From NCBI RefSeq assembly GCF_004118935.1, contig NZ_CP035375.1, positions 992,001-1,056,000 of the forward strand: a stretch of 64,000 bases of DNA. The letters are read 5' to 3'. Every line of letters begins with the position of its first letter. Position 1 is the stretch's first letter. This document shows positions 53,460-62,703 of the stretch, one piece after another. The translations under genes and the position numbers were made by a program. The notes under the pieces are model-generated. The model searched no databases. It was given only the letters and a program-made list of their open reading frames with translations, and was not told the origin of the DNA. The DNA comes from Salinibacterium sp. UTAS2018. Lineage in GTDB: Bacteria > Actinomycetota > Actinomycetes > Actinomycetales > Microbacteriaceae.

Positions 53460-54356
53460 TCACCGAACGCGCTGGCAGAACTTGCAGAGGTGCGAGCCGC
53501 GGTTCATGAAGCTCTCGCGCACGACTTCGCGACCGCAGCGCGGGCACGCCCGCCCCTGCTGGCCGTAGACATTGAGCGAGTGGGCGAAGTAGCCTGACTC
53601 ACCGTTCACGTTGAGGTACTGGGTGTCGAAGCTCGTGCCGCCCTCGGCAAGGGCCTTGGTGAACACCGCCCGCACTTCGGCAAGCAACTGAACGGCTTTA
53701 GCTCGACTGAGCGTTTCGGTGGGCTGGTTGTAGTGCACGCGCGCCGCCCAGAGCGCTTCGTCGACATAGATATTGCCGATTCCGCTGATCAGGGTCTGGT
53801 CGAGCAGCGCCCGCTTCACCGTCGTGCGCTTCGCCTTCAACGACCGCAAGAACTTCGCGTCGTCAAAGAACGGGTCGAGGGGGTCACGCGCGATGTGCGC
53901 CACTTGGCTTGGCACCGCGAACGCGGGCTGATCGCCGGTGGGCAGCATGCTGTCGATCGCCATCGAGCCGAAAATGCGCTGGTCGACAAAGTTGAGTCGC
54001 AAAGCGCCGTGGTCAGGATGATCGAGTTCGATCCGGATGCGCGTGAGCCGGTCATCCGTGCTCCGATCGCGCAGAAGCACCTGCCCACTCATGCCGAGAT
54101 GCGTGACGAGCGCCTCACCGTGCGCCGCAGCACTGTCAGCCGCGTCGCTGTCGGCGAGAGGAAGCCACATGAACTTGCCCCGACGCTGAGGCGTCAAGAA
54201 GGTGCGGCCAGTCAGTCGGTCGATAAAGTCTTCGCTCGGCCCCTCATGGCGACGCAGCGAGCGCTCGTCGAAGATGGTGACGGATGCCGCCGTCGCGCCG
54301 GTGACGGCCGGTTCAAGCCCCGCGCGCACCACTTCGACTTCGGGAAGTTCGGGCAC
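53460..54356 (-). CDS. mutM: Formamidopyrimidine-DNA glycosylase
   Basis: MutM excises 8-oxoguanine. The 298-residue protein starts with MPELPEVEVVRAGLEP (catalytic Pro/Glu), has the H2TH region LISGIGNIYVDEALWAARVHYNQP, and ends with a zinc finger CPRC ... CKFC. It is part of the yceD-rpmF-rnc-mutM operon. Confidence 0.97.
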   Translation of the reverse strand: MPELPEVEVVRAGLEPAVTGATAASVTIFDERSLRRHEGPSEDFIDRLTGRTFLTPQRRGKFMWLPLADSDAADSAAAHGEALVTHLGMSGQVLLRDRSTDDRLTRIRIELDHPDHGALRLNFVDQRIFGSMAIDSMLPTGDQPAFAVPSQVAHIARDPLDPFFDDAKFLRSLKAKRTTVKRALLDQTLISGIGNIYVDEALWAARVHYNQPTETLSRAKAVQLLAEVRAVFTKALAEGGTSFDTQYLNVNGESGYFAHSLNVYGQQGRACPRCGREVVRESFMNRGSHLCKFCQRVR

Positions 54357-54361
54357 GCCGG

Positions 54362-55063
54362 TTACTTCACTGCGGCTTGGAGGATGGTCCAGGCTTCGAG
54401 CGCGGCACCCATCTCGGCGTGCTTTTTACTGGAGCCGATGCCCGACGCGATTACTTCGTCCTCGAGGCACACTTCCGCATGAAAGCGCTTTGAATGATCG
54501 GGGCCGCTGTCTTGAATGCGGTATTCCGGAGCCCCACGCCCGAGCTGGGCGGCGAGCTCTTGAAGGCTCGTCTTAGGATCCATCGCTGCACCGAACCGCT
54601 CGGGGTCGGCGAGCAGCGGTGCGACGAGGCGGAGGACGAGCGCTGTGGCTTGGTCCCCGCCGAGGTCGATATAGGCAGCACCGATGATCGCCTCAACGGT
54701 GTCAGCCAAAATGGACGGCTTTTCACGGCCGCCCGTTTGCTCTTCTCCCTTGCCCAAGCGAATGAACGCGCCAAGACCGATCAGGCGCGCAATTTCAGCA
54801 AGAGCTACGGAGGAAACGAGACTAGCCCGACGCTTGGCAAGGTCTCCCTCGTCAAGCTCCGGGTTATCGCGATACAGCTTGACCGTTACTGCCTGGCCAA
54901 GAATTGAGTCACCAAGAAATTCGAGCCGCTCGTTATGCGCGATTCCGCCGTTTTCGTACGCGAAAGAACGGTGTGTCAACGCAAGCGTGAGCAACTCGGG
55001 ATCAATACTGACCCCGAGCACAGCGGAGAGCTCAGCAGGTGAGCTGGAGCCCGTTATCGCCAT
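54362..55063 (-). CDS. rnc: Ribonuclease III
   Basis: A 233-residue double-stranded RNA endonuclease. The signature HNERLEFLGDSILGQAV has Ser where Ala or Val is usual; catalytic Asp and Glu residues are intact (DTVEAIIGAAYIDLGG). A C-terminal dsRNA-binding domain follows (SLQELAAQLGRGAPEYRIQDSGPDHSKRFHAEV). It lies between rpmF and mutM. Confidence 0.97.
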   Translation of the reverse strand: MAITGSSSPAELSAVLGVSIDPELLTLALTHRSFAYENGGIAHNERLEFLGDSILGQAVTVKLYRDNPELDEGDLAKRRASLVSSVALAEIARLIGLGAFIRLGKGEEQTGGREKPSILADTVEAIIGAAYIDLGGDQATALVLRLVAPLLADPERFGAAMDPKTSLQELAAQLGRGAPEYRIQDSGPDHSKRFHAEVCLEDEVIASGIGSSKKHAEMGAALEAWTILQAAVK

Positions 55064-55088
55064 TTCGACTCGAGTATGTGGGGACTAG

Positions 55089-55292
55089 TTAAACGTCAGC
55101 GACCTTGCGGCCCTTGTACTCCATGTACAGGGGGGTGCCGGCGGAGTCTTCGACTACCTTGGCGCGGTGCGGGAGGCTGTAAACGGTCTTGCCGTTTTCG
55201 ATGGTCTTAACGAGAGCGGTAGGGGTTGCCTTCCACTGGGCGCGGCGCATGCGGGTGCTGGCCCGCGACATTTTGCGCTTCGGTACTGCCAT
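55089..55292 (-). CDS. rpmF: 50S ribosomal protein L32
   Basis: A 67-residue L32 starting [20 protein letters not shown]. The zinc-binding cysteines of some L32 forms are absent, so this is the Cys-less, zinc-independent type. It follows yceD by two bases. Confidence 0.96.
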   Translation of the reverse strand: MAVPKRKMSRASTRMRRAQWKATPTALVKTIENGKTVYSLPHRAKVVEDSAGTPLYMEYKGRKVADV

Positions 55293-55294
55293 GA

Positions 55295-55882
55295 CTAACT
55301 CTTTTCTTCTTGGGTCTCAGGGAAATCGTTCGTGTCGTTCAAGTCGTGGTCGTGCGAGTCTTGCGTGAAATCTTGGAGGCCGGCCAACGCTGCCCAGCGG
55401 GCATCGATGGGCGCTTCGTGTTCGTGTCCTGGATTATCGAGCAACCGAACCCCACACTCAGGGCACAGGCCAAGACAATCTTTTTGACAGACCGGTTGGA
55501 ACGGAAGTGACAACACTACCGAATCCCGCACTACAGGTTCTAGATCGACATACTCGTCGATCACCGTGTAGTCGAAAGCTTCGTCCTCAGAATACGCGAA
55601 AAGTTCTTGAAACTCGACTCGAACAGGCAGCGTCACGTCAATCAGGCAACGAACGCACTCTGCTTGAGCTTTTCCCGAGACAACGGCATCCACGAGAACG
55701 CCATCATGAAGTGATTCATAACGGCCCTTAATGGACAGTTTCGCGCCCTTGGGAACCTCAACAACGGTGGTACCGAAGGTTTCGGGTACGACGATCTGGA
55801 GCGAGTGCTCTCTCATCTCACCGGGACGGTGCATGAGATCGCGCACCAACACGGCATACGGACTCTCGTTGATTCTAGACAC
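55295..55882 (-). CDS. yceD: YceD/DUF177 family protein
   Basis: A 195-residue protein linked to 23S rRNA/L32 in other bacteria. Conserved features: [27 protein letters not shown] near the start, [12 protein letters not shown], and the C-terminal [13 protein letters not shown]. The GTG at 55882 is chosen because TAGAAT lies 8 bases upstream (near-leaderless) and the family pattern begins there. First gene of the operon with rpmF, rnc and mutM. Confidence 0.93.
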   Translation of the reverse strand: MSRINESPYAVLVRDLMHRPGEMREHSLQIVVPETFGTTVVEVPKGAKLSIKGRYESLHDGVLVDAVVSGKAQAECVRCLIDVTLPVRVEFQELFAYSEDEAFDYTVIDEYVDLEPVVRDSVVLSLPFQPVCQKDCLGLCPECGVRLLDNPGHEHEAPIDARWAALAGLQDFTQDSHDHDLNDTNDFPETQEEKS

Positions 55883-55890
55883 GATCGTCA

Positions 55891-55896
55891 ATTCTA
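55891..55896 (-). promoter_or_regulatory. -10 box of the yceD-rpmF-rnc-mutM operon
   Basis: TAGAAT lies 8 bases before the GTG at 55882. Confidence 0.45.
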
Positions 55897-56146
55897 CCCC
55901 CGCAACGGCCTCGCTGTCGCCCCCGGTCAGTGATCGTTCAGGCTTACGACCCACGGATGAGCGGCGACGGCGGTGCGGGTCGGTGTAGGCACGAGCATCC
56001 GCCCCTCTCTAGACTGGTACAACAGACCCGTGCGCTTGGTATGGCGTGGTTGGTTTGCCCAGGATTGGGCTTCCGGTCTTCTTGAAACACTTTTCCGTTT
56101 TCGTGGCGCATCTCCGCGCCCACTTCGCCGTTTCTCGAAAGGCCTC

Positions 56147-57178
56147 ATGTCTGTTCTTACCCGCTCTCTTTTTGCTGCCCGCCCCAGCGCTCACCGCACG
56201 AGCCGCCGTCACACCGTCGTTCGTGGTGCCGCTCTTCTCGCGGTGTCGGCTCTCGCCCTCAGCGGCTGTGCCACCGCGACGCCGGAGACCACCGCCTCCC
56301 CCGACGCCGCCGCGCAGAGCGTTGACCTCAGCAATTGCGGTTTCGACGTGAGCTTTGACTCCGCCCCCGAGCGCGTCATCACGATCAAGTCATCGACCAC
56401 CGAAATGCTGCTGGCACTCGGTTTGGGCGACCGCATCATCGGAACCGCTTTTCAGGACGGCCCCGTTCCCGAGCAGTGGGCATCCGAGGCCGCTGATCTG
56501 ACCTCGATCGCTGAGAAAGTGCCCAGCGAAGAAGCAGTGCTTGACCTTGAGCCTGACCTTGTCTTCGCGGGGTGGGAGTCGACATTCAGCGCAGACGGAG
56601 CCGGCGAGCGCGCTGACCTCACCGCTCTAGGCATTAACACCTTCGTCGCCCCCTCGGCCTGCCAGAGTGCAGAACAGCCCGCTCAGCTCAGCTTCGATGA
56701 TGTCTTCGGAGACATCGAAACTGTGGCGTCGATCTTCCGGGTGGATGCCTCTGAAATCGTCGCAGAGCAGCGTGCGCAGTTGGACGCCATCGAGGCCAAC
56801 GGCGACTCCCGCACCGCGCTGTGGTTCTCCTCAGGTTCTGACACACCGTATGTCGGCGCTGGCATCGGAGCTCCGCAACTACTACTCGACACCGTGGGCC
56901 TCACCAACATCGCCGGCGACATCGACTCGACGTGGGCGCCCTTCAACTGGGAAGCCGTCGTTGACGCCGACCCCGACTTCATCGTGCTCGTGGATGCCGC
57001 GTGGAACTCCGCCGACAAGAAGATTGAAGTTCTCGAGGCCAACCCCGCAACCGCTAACCTCAGTGCTGTGAAAGCTGGCCGTTACCTCGTAGTGCCGTTC
57101 GCGGCGAGCGAGGCTGGCGTGCGCAGCGTCGAAGCCGCCGAGAGCTTGTCGGCCCAGATTGCGGAGCTTGATGGCTAA
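56147..57178 (+). CDS. Periplasmic-type binding lipoprotein of a proposed F420-0 (or corrinoid/siderophore) ABC importer
   Basis: A 343-residue substrate-binding lipoprotein: signal peptide with lipobox LALSGCATA, then a TroA/BtuF-like fold (ERVITIKSSTTEMLLALGLGDRIIGTAFQDG, LDLEPDLVFAGWES, VDADPDFIVLVDAAW). Two cysteines (LSNCGF, PSACQS) may pair. The ATG at 56147 has AAAGG upstream. Together with the next two genes it matches the actinobacterial transporter set proposed to handle F420-0; vitamin B12 or siderophore uptake cannot be excluded. Confidence 0.88.
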   Translation: MSVLTRSLFAARPSAHRTSRRHTVVRGAALLAVSALALSGCATATPETTASPDAAAQSVDLSNCGFDVSFDSAPERVITIKSSTTEMLLALGLGDRIIGTAFQDGPVPEQWASEAADLTSIAEKVPSEEAVLDLEPDLVFAGWESTFSADGAGERADLTALGINTFVAPSACQSAEQPAQLSFDDVFGDIETVASIFRVDASEIVAEQRAQLDAIEANGDSRTALWFSSGSDTPYVGAGIGAPQLLLDTVGLTNIAGDIDSTWAPFNWEAVVDADPDFIVLVDAAWNSADKKIEVLEANPATANLSAVKAGRYLVVPFAASEAGVRSVEAAESLSAQIAELDG

Positions 57179-58181
57179 GGTTTCCCCGCTAACTTTCGGC
57201 GCCGCCCTCGTGATCGCACTACTGGTGTCGATCACGGTGGCGGTGACGATCGGGCCTGCCGACATCCGCTTCGATGAAGTGTGGCGGTCGATTGGTAGTC
57301 ACCTCGGTATTGGGGTGAGCCCGCTGAGCGAGCTTCGCGACGGCATTGTGTGGCAGCTGCGCTTGCCACGCGTGCTGACCGCCGCGGCGGTGGGCGCGGG
57401 GCTCGCGTTGAGCGGAGCCGTGATGCAGGCGATTACGCGCAACCCGCTCGCTGACCCCTATCTGTTGGGGTTGTCGTCAGGAGCCGCGCTCGGCGCCGTG
57501 TCAGTGTTGCTCTTAGGCGCTGCTGTGTTGCTTCCTCTCGCCGCCTTCGTCGGAGCGTTGCTCGCTCTCACCCTGACGTTGCTGCTCGCGGGGTCGCTGG
57601 GAGCGATCACGCCCTCGCGCACCGTCTTGGCAGGTATCGCCGTCTCGGCACTCGCCTCGGCCATCACGAGCTTTGTCATCTTCTGGAGCGTCACCGGCGA
57701 CTCTTACCGCGAAGTGCTCTCGTGGCTGCTGGGCTCGCTCAGCGGAGCACGCTGGCCCGCCGTCGGCATCACCATGGTTGCCATCATCGTGATCGGGATC
57801 CCCGTGATGCTCACGGGACGACTTCTCGACTCCTTTGCCTTTGGCGACGTGCAGGCAGCGTCGCTTGGCGTGAACGTCAGCGCCACCCGCTGGGGACTGC
57901 TGGCGGCATCCGCTCTCGTCACGGGGGCCATGGTGTCGGTGAGCGGCTCGATTGGCTTTGTGGGGCTGATATTGCCGCATGCCGTGCGGCTGCTCGTGGG
58001 ACCAGGCCATCGCGCCCTGCTCCCCCTCAGCGCCCTCCTCGGTGCTGTCTTTCTCGTGTGGGCTGACACTCTTGCCCGCACCCTCTTTGATCCTCGCGAG
58101 ATTCCCGTGGGCATCGTCACCGCGATGATCGGAGCGCCCATCTTTGCGTTCCTGCTCACCCGGCGAAAGAGTTCCACATGA
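57171..58181 (+). CDS. BtuC/FecCD-type ABC permease, F420-0-type system
   Basis: A 336-residue membrane protein with about ten helices and the family signature GAVMQAITRNPLADPYLLGLSSGAALGAV near helix 2, plus SGSIGFVGLILPHAVRLLVGPGHR. The ATG at 57171 lies inside the end of the binding-protein gene (8-base overlap) and has GGAG upstream. It overlaps the ATPase gene by four bases. Confidence 0.94.
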   Translation: MAKVSPLTFGAALVIALLVSITVAVTIGPADIRFDEVWRSIGSHLGIGVSPLSELRDGIVWQLRLPRVLTAAAVGAGLALSGAVMQAITRNPLADPYLLGLSSGAALGAVSVLLLGAAVLLPLAAFVGALLALTLTLLLAGSLGAITPSRTVLAGIAVSALASAITSFVIFWSVTGDSYREVLSWLLGSLSGARWPAVGITMVAIIVIGIPVMLTGRLLDSFAFGDVQAASLGVNVSATRWGLLAASALVTGAMVSVSGSIGFVGLILPHAVRLLVGPGHRALLPLSALLGAVFLVWADTLARTLFDPREIPVGIVTAMIGAPIFAFLLTRRKSST

Positions 58182-59011
58182 ACGAGACGAGCGGTAGCGA
58201 GCACGGCACCACGGGTGGCGCCACGAGCGGCACCGAGAGCGGCCTCGTCGCGGAACGCATCAGCGTCACCACCGACGGCACCCTGCTCATCGATAACGTC
58301 GACTGCACGGTCGCGCGCGGCTCGCTCAGCGCGCTCGTGGGCCCCAACGGTGCGGGAAAGTCGACGTTACTGCGCGCTCTCACCGGGGTGCACGCTCCAG
58401 CATCGGGCAGCGTCACCTTCGGCGGCCATGATCTGCTCGGGATGCCGCGCCGCCACCGCGCCCGCCTCGCCGCGTTCGTGGAGCAAGACGCCACCACCGA
58501 CACGTCCCTCACTGTGGGAATGGTTGTGGCGCTCGGTCGCCTTCCGCACCAATCACTGTGGGAGGCCGACTCCCCCGAATCCGCCGCCATCATTGCGGCG
58601 AGCCTCGAGACTGTAGAAATGACCGCGTTCCGCGAGCGCGAGTTTCAGAGCCTCTCCGGTGGCGAAAAGCAGCGCGTGATGCTGGCCCGGGCACTCGCCC
58701 AGCAGCCGCAGCTGCTCACCCTCGACGAACCCACCAACCACCTCGACATCGCCGCTCAGCTCGCGGTGCTCGAACTACTCTCGAGCCTGCGCAACACTGG
58801 CGTAACCGTTCTGGCGGCCCTGCACGATCTCTCCCTCGCGGCGAGCTATTGCGACCACGTGATCGTGATCTCCCACGGTCGCGTCGTGGCGGCGGGCGCG
58901 ACCGAAACCGTACTGACCGAACAGCTGATTGCTGACGTCTACGGCGTGACGGCATCCATCTTGCGCAATCCGATCACGGGTAAGCCCGTGATCGGCTTCA
59001 GCCCGGCGTAA
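58178..59011 (+). CDS. ABC transporter ATPase, F420-0-type system
   Basis: A 277-residue ATPase of the BtuD/FecE type: Walker A GPNGAGKSTLLRAL, Q-loop EQDATTDTSLTVGMVV, signature LSGGEKQRVMLARAL and Walker B LLTLDEPTNHLD, then a His switch (ALHDLSLA). Starts in a four-base overlap with the permease. A strong hairpin lies in its last codons (58971-58994). Confidence 0.94.
   Translation: MNETSGSEHGTTGGATSGTESGLVAERISVTTDGTLLIDNVDCTVARGSLSALVGPNGAGKSTLLRALTGVHAPASGSVTFGGHDLLGMPRRHRARLAAFVEQDATTDTSLTVGMVVALGRLPHQSLWEADSPESAAIIAASLETVEMTAFREREFQSLSGGEKQRVMLARALAQQPQLLTLDEPTNHLDIAAQLAVLELLSSLRNTGVTVLAALHDLSLAASYCDHVIVISHGRVVAAGATETVLTEQLIADVYGVTASILRNPITGKPVIGFSPA
58971..58994 (+). terminator. Hairpin inside the 3' end of the ABC ATPase gene
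   Basis: CGATCACGGG and CCCGTGATCG form a perfect 10-base stem with a 4-base loop, 18 bases before the stop codon. No U-tract. It may act as terminator or protect the 3' end against readthrough into the convergent operon. Confidence 0.5.
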
Positions 59012-59021
59012 CCGCGTCGGG

Positions 59022-61331
59022 CTACTTCTCGACCGCGGCTGGGTTGCGGTCGAATGCCGTGCGCGGGGCGAGTACCGCGACGATCCGGGCCTTCGACCCC
59101 ACGGATGACCGTAGCGCGACGATCACACTCGACACTGCTTCTCGTCGCACCGCTCGCTGGCGCGGGCTGAACGCCGAGGCTTCCACGGCAGCAAGCACCT
59201 CCGCGAGCGCCGACGACGCTGGTCGCGGCGATTCAACCGAGGGCGCTGTCGATGGGGCCGAGCTTGTGGAGGATCCAGACACCGCCCCAGCTCTCGCAGC
59301 GACAGTCGCCATGCCGAGCTGCGTCGCTATCTGGTCGTGTTGTTGGCGCGGAGTCGCCGTCGTGGTGACGACGATTCCGAGATCGGCGGCGCTATCGCAA
59401 ATTTCACGCCAAGCCTGCGCAACGTCGCCGCGAGCGACAGCCCGCAGCCGCAGCGCTCGGCGACTGACGCGGACGAGCGCAGGAACGGCTAGCAGCAGCG
59501 GGATGACGAGCAGCAACCACCACCAGGGCGAGAGCTGGCTCTGCCCCGAAACCGGCACGTCGGCGATCTCGTCACGCGGCACATCGGGGCGCGCTCCCGG
59601 GGTGGCGCTCGACGTCGGCGTCGCGGTGGGTTCGGGCTTCGACTCATCGATATCGGGAGTACTGGGGTCATCGTTCACGCTCTGCGCAAACCGAGGCGTG
59701 CTCCCTACCGAAACAGTGGGTTCGAAACGAATCCATCCGACAGTCGGAAAGTAGAGCTCGGGCCACGAATGCAGGTTGTCGGTGGTGACCGAAAAGCTGA
59801 CTTCATCGGTTTCGGAGTCCACTTGTCGCTGCCCCGGAGTGAAGCCGACAACGACGCGAGCGGGAATGTCGAGGCTGCGGGCCATCGCCGCCATCGCCGA
59901 AGCAAAGTGCACGCAATAGCCACTCTGAGCAGCCAAGAATTCGCCGAGCACTTCTGCCCCCGAACCGTCGTAGTTCTCGGCGACGGGGGCCTCCTCCGAG
60001 TACACGAAGTCCCCGTTGCGAAAGAACGACTGCAGCGCCAGGGCCTGATCGAACCGTGTTGCTTCGCTTCCGGCCACCTGCTGAGCGGTTTCACTCACCA
60101 CGGCCGGCAAACTTTCGGGCAGCGCCAAGTACTTCTCAAAACCGCTCTGCAGTTCGACCGGTGCGGCCTCAAGCTGTTCGATCGTGGGAGCGGGAGTGAT
60201 GAACGACACCTCGTAGCTTTGATTTTTCGAGTTCGCGGATGACGATGCGACAGTAAGAGCCTCCGCGTCCCACGTCCACCCGCGCCCCGCATCCGCAATG
60301 CTCGTCGCGGCATACGGCACCGGCAGCAGCTTTCCGCGAAGCTGTTGAATCTGAATCTGCACGGCTTTGGGGATGCGAGGGATCTCGGCCGAGAGACCCG
60401 GCGCAGCCCCGAACTCGTCGACGGTGTTGGCGTCGTCAATCTCGTTCTCGGAAGGACTCCAGGTCTCGTCACTGAACTCATCGAGCGCGGCCACCCGCAG
60501 GTATTCCTCTCCCGTGTCAGACCAGTAGGTCAGTGCTGGGAGCGGTGAATCGCGGCGTAAGTCGTCGCTGAGGCTCAGGATGGGGTTCACCCCCGTGCCG
60601 ATGATTCCCGGTGCGCTCGTCGCGGGCTCTGCCGGTGTGACGCTCGGGAGCAGCACAGGTACAACAAGCGCCACCGCGAGAGCCACCGCCACCGCCGGCC
60701 ACGCGGAGCGAACCGTCGTATGTTCGCCCGCGACGAGAAGGATGCCGACATAGGCCAGCGCCGTAACCGCGAAACCAAGCGCATCGTGCAATTCGCTTCG
60801 CACAAACGCTGGAACCGCCAGCAGGACGAGGAGCGGGATCGCCGTGAAAGCGGGCTTACGCAGCACGAATGCGATGACATCCATCGCGACGGAAAGAGCG
60901 ACGGCACCGACGCAGATCAGGAACACAATGCCGGCGTCGGCATCCGCGGGGAATCGCTGACCCTCCATTGAGTCTTGGCCCTCGGTCACCAGTCGCGCGA
61001 AACGTTCCGCTGTTCCGACGAGGGGTACGATTCCCCAGAACGCGGTGTTGGCGGCGAAGAGAACAGTGAGCGCCAACCCACCCGCGACGGCACCGATGAG
61101 GGAGCCGATCCAGGCTCGGGAGATGAGCGTGTGCGCGACCGCGGCGGCAGAGAGAACGACGAGAACTACCGCGAGGTACGGAAACCACCAGGCGCCTTCA
61201 GTAAGCACTTCGCCGAGGCTGCTCGCCCCGACGCCCAGGGCGAGAGCAAGGGTGCCGCTGAGCGACCACACCCGCACTCGTTGCTCGTGAGCGCGCACGC
61301 TGCGCGCTCGACTCGCGTCAGTTGTCGTCAC
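59022..61331 (-). CDS. Transglutaminase-like membrane protein (DUF3488/TgpA type)
   Basis: A 769-residue protein with N-terminal helices, then an outside domain holding a transglutaminase fold: SGYCVHFASAMAAMARSLDIPARVVVGFTPG (Cys nucleophile), LHSWPELYFPTVGWIRFEPT (His, Asp). A further helix (WWWLLLVIPLLLAVPALV) and a cytoplasmic C-terminal domain follow. Function unknown in most species. It overlaps the DUF58 gene by 14 bases. Confidence 0.92.
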   Translation of the reverse strand: MTTTDASRARSVRAHEQRVRVWSLSGTLALALGVGASSLGEVLTEGAWWFPYLAVVLVVLSAAAVAHTLISRAWIGSLIGAVAGGLALTVLFAANTAFWGIVPLVGTAERFARLVTEGQDSMEGQRFPADADAGIVFLICVGAVALSVAMDVIAFVLRKPAFTAIPLLVLLAVPAFVRSELHDALGFAVTALAYVGILLVAGEHTTVRSAWPAVAVALAVALVVPVLLPSVTPAEPATSAPGIIGTGVNPILSLSDDLRRDSPLPALTYWSDTGEEYLRVAALDEFSDETWSPSENEIDDANTVDEFGAAPGLSAEIPRIPKAVQIQIQQLRGKLLPVPYAATSIADAGRGWTWDAEALTVASSSANSKNQSYEVSFITPAPTIEQLEAAPVELQSGFEKYLALPESLPAVVSETAQQVAGSEATRFDQALALQSFFRNGDFVYSEEAPVAENYDGSGAEVLGEFLAAQSGYCVHFASAMAAMARSLDIPARVVVGFTPGQRQVDSETDEVSFSVTTDNLHSWPELYFPTVGWIRFEPTVSVGSTPRFAQSVNDDPSTPDIDESKPEPTATPTSSATPGARPDVPRDEIADVPVSGQSQLSPWWWLLLVIPLLLAVPALVRVSRRALRLRAVARGDVAQAWREICDSAADLGIVVTTTATPRQQHDQIATQLGMATVAARAGAVSGSSTSSAPSTAPSVESPRPASSALAEVLAAVEASAFSPRQRAVRREAVSSVIVALRSSVGSKARIVAVLAPRTAFDRNPAAVEK

Positions 61332-62688
61332 GGTGTGCCTGCGACTCGGCTACGAATAGCTCCCACGCGTCACTGATGCCATCGAACGAGTGCACCGAGA
61401 TCACCTTCCAGCCGGCGTCGCGCAGCTCGTCGCTGGCAGACTGCCGCGCCGGGCCCCTCGCGTGAGCGAAGTAGCCAAAACTTGACGACGATTCCACGAC
61501 GAACACCACAGCCAGCACCCCGGGGAGAGCCTGCTGCGCCAAGTACGCGATGGTCTCGGGCTCGGGATGAGCGACGAGCGCCACCACTGGCCCACCCGCG
61601 CTCGTGCTCGCTACGGGTGCGCCCCACCATCCCGGCGCAGTGTCAACCGGCCCGAACGTCGCAAGGCGGGTCAAGAACTCTTGTTCTTCCGACGCGCGAC
61701 GGTGCACAATCGATGCCTCCGCTAGTTGTGTCGGGCCTGTCTCGAGGATCTCAACCAAGAAGCCTTCGCGCTTCAACTGCACGGCAGCAGACGCGAGCAT
61801 GCTGACTACCCACTCGAAGCGGGGGCTGCGCGTGGCCGCCGCGACGGATCCGGCTGGCTGGCGGCCGGACTCGGCGTGGCTCGCATCCGGATAACCGTTC
61901 GACCTTGTATCCACGATGATGCGTGCCTCGGGATAACTGTGCTGTTCCTCTTGGCGCACCATCAGACTGCCATGGCGGGCGGATGCTCGCCAGTGCACCC
62001 GGCGCATCGCATCTCCGCGGCGATATTCGCGTGTCATCGCGTCGTCGTCGTCGCCTGCCGAGCGACGTTGGAGCACTCGGGCCTCGCCGTCGCCCGACTG
62101 AGCGAGCAACGCCGAATGAGACAGCGCGACCACTCGCGGCGTAACAGTGAGCTCCGTAACGCTGCCCACACTCCAGCTACCGAGCGCAAGCGCGAGCGGG
62201 TCGGCGCTCTGCAACAGAAGCGGGCCAATTTCGAATACGCCTCGGGCCGCCGGGGTGAGAGAGTACGTCAGTTGGGCCGCGCTGCGGCGGTTGAGCCCAC
62301 CCATCCGAGCCGACAGCGGAGGCAGCCAACCGCTCGCCGTCGCCCACGGACGCCACGGTAGACCATCGGCCCAGTGCATTCCTCGAAGACTGGTGCGCGC
62401 GAGGTTATCGACGCGCAGCGTGACGACGCTGGTGGTCCCTGCCTCCACGATTGGAGAAGCGAAACGCCGACTCACGGCCAGCGATGAGCCGCGCGAACGC
62501 ACGAGAACCACCGCCATCAACGGCAGCGCGAGCGCAAAACATCCCGCATATAACAAAATCGGCATACCCGCCACATAGCCGCCCACGATCGCGAGATTAC
62601 CGAGCACCACGAACGTACTTCCACGCGCGGTAAGTCGCACCACCTTCAGCGCAAGCGAGAGGGCTCGAAACGGTCGCAGGCGAGGCAT
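61318..62688 (-). CDS. DUF58 domain protein
   Basis: A 456-residue protein with two N-terminal membrane helices and a vWA-like DUF58 core marked by REYRRGDAMRRVHWRASARHGSLMVRQEE. DUF58 proteins are usually encoded with MoxR ATPases, as here, and are thought to be MoxR partners. Confidence 0.93.
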   Translation of the reverse strand: MPRLRPFRALSLALKVVRLTARGSTFVVLGNLAIVGGYVAGMPILLYAGCFALALPLMAVVLVRSRGSSLAVSRRFASPIVEAGTTSVVTLRVDNLARTSLRGMHWADGLPWRPWATASGWLPPLSARMGGLNRRSAAQLTYSLTPAARGVFEIGPLLLQSADPLALALGSWSVGSVTELTVTPRVVALSHSALLAQSGDGEARVLQRRSAGDDDDAMTREYRRGDAMRRVHWRASARHGSLMVRQEEQHSYPEARIIVDTRSNGYPDASHAESGRQPAGSVAAATRSPRFEWVVSMLASAAVQLKREGFLVEILETGPTQLAEASIVHRRASEEQEFLTRLATFGPVDTAPGWWGAPVASTSAGGPVVALVAHPEPETIAYLAQQALPGVLAVVFVVESSSSFGYFAHARGPARQSASDELRDAGWKVISVHSFDGISDAWELFVAESQAHRDDN

Positions 62689-62703
62689 CGGCGTCGACGT
62701 CGA

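Noticed and set aside
55883..56146. A cobalamin riboswitch upstream of the ABC importer, which would argue for B12 uptake
   Set aside because: No B12-box-like core or long paired structure was recognised in this gap; the small stem GCCCA-GGAT-TGGGC alone is not enough.
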